Positions 5,257 to 5,639 of a stretch of DNA of 5,639 bases are shown here, piece after piece (position 1 is the first letter of the stretch; each line of letters opens with the position of its first letter). The DNA lies in assembly GCA_052387115.1 (NCBI GenBank), contig JBQTJM010000200.1:1-5639 (forward strand), written 5' to 3'. The notes beneath the pieces were generated by a model, which saw only the letters and a list, made by a program, of their open reading frames with translations, was not told the DNA's origin and made no database searches. This stretch comes from JACCXJ01 sp052387115. Its GTDB lineage: Bacteria; Pseudomonadota; Gammaproteobacteria; JACCXJ01. Both the position numbers and the translations under genes were made by a program.

Positions 5257-5639
5257 TCATGTTCTCAAGCACGCATCAGTTCGCATGGGCGAGCCCATAG
5301 GAACCCGGATCGCGACCGCGACGCGGTGGGCCCGGACCACCGGCGGGTTTGAGGATCGCAACCCAGCATGCGGCCGGGACGTGGCCGGGTCGATCCGATC
5401 CGTCTTCACCCGCCGCTTCCGCCGATTGGTCTCGATGCTCGAGGAGTCGACCACCTGATTTTCAATCCCCAGACTCACCAAGTAACGGTGCAGCCAGAAC
5501 CCGTCGCGACCCGCTTCGTAGCAGCTCACCACCTTGGCATCGTGAGACAAACTGAATTTCTCTTTGGCTTTCTTGATGGCTTCGACCAACTCGATACGGT
5601 GCCCCGCCTCCATCGCCTCATGTCGGCGCTTCTCACCCC
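5257..5639 (-). pseudogene. IS110-family transposase fragment (DEDD), broken at both visible limits
   Basis: The reading frame enters from the right edge of the window, so the true start and the first catalytic Asp lie outside it. From 5637 leftwards the product reads GEKRRHEAMEAGHRIEL, then the characteristic VVSCYEAGRDGFWLHRYL with the catalytic Glu of the RuvC-like DEDD nuclease, VVDSSSIETNRRKRR, and KTDRID with the last two acidic residues, ending at 5389. From 5388 to the stop at 5257 the frame continues with 43 Arg/Pro-rich residues unlike any IS110 protein, where LL-rich conserved sequence and later the Ser-containing C-terminal domain should follow. The gene is therefore truncated by a rearrangement close to 5388. 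IS110 elements move by a bridge-RNA-guided recombination; this copy lacks the C-terminal domain and should be inactive. Family assignment is confident; the break point is approximate. Confidence 0.9.

Noticed and set aside
5120..5458. Plus-strand frame of 112 residues overlapping the IS110 fragment and the hairpin array.
   Set aside because: It runs antisense through real transposase sequence and through the palindromic arms, with Arg/Thr/Gly-rich composition typical of a chance frame in GC-rich DNA.

Overview
The window is GC-rich bacterial DNA. Gene content (a CHASE2-type class III cyclase, the N-terminal part of a GAF/sigma-54-activator-like protein, an IS110-family transposase fragment) suggests a proteobacterium, probably a gammaproteobacterium. 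That assignment is an inference from family resemblance, not a measurement. Apart from the cyclase, every supported gene is on the minus strand.

Layout. (1) 36-2336 (+): an intact membrane-bound adenylate/guanylate cyclase with an extracytoplasmic CHASE2 sensor, a membrane block and a cytoplasmic cyclase domain. Its two substrate-selecting positions carry an inverted charge pair. (2) 2428-2748 (-): a ribbon-helix-helix antitoxin with a promoter and palindromic operator. Its partner toxin is gone except for what looks like its first five codons, overlapping the antitoxin stop and ending at once in TGA. (3) 2909-3502 (-): a GAF domain plus coiled-coil linker that stops where a sigma-54 activator would enter its AAA+ domain. 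(4) 3654-4133 (-): a compact HAD-like protein starting at TTG behind a strong Shine-Dalgarno sequence, with a good sigma-70-type promoter about 100 bp upstream. (5) 4248-4435: intergenic DNA with perfect GC-rich hairpins. (6) 4436-4873 (-): two small genes, each with a clear ribosome-binding site, overlapping by ATGA; the second looks like a small winged-helix protein. (7) 4874-5388: a gene-poor stretch holding an unusual run of alternating complementary arms (5181-5229). (8) 5389-5639 (-): an IS110 transposase fragment entering from the right edge and broken off directly after its last catalytic motif.

Overall this looks like an accessory region with a history of rearrangement: an orphan antitoxin, a regulator without its effector domain and a broken transposase lie close to intact small genes. 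I see no convincing complete new defence or signalling system. The points most worth a second look are the charge-swapped cyclase active site, the translationally coupled pair of unrecognised small genes, and the alternating-arm structure beside the IS110 remnant.
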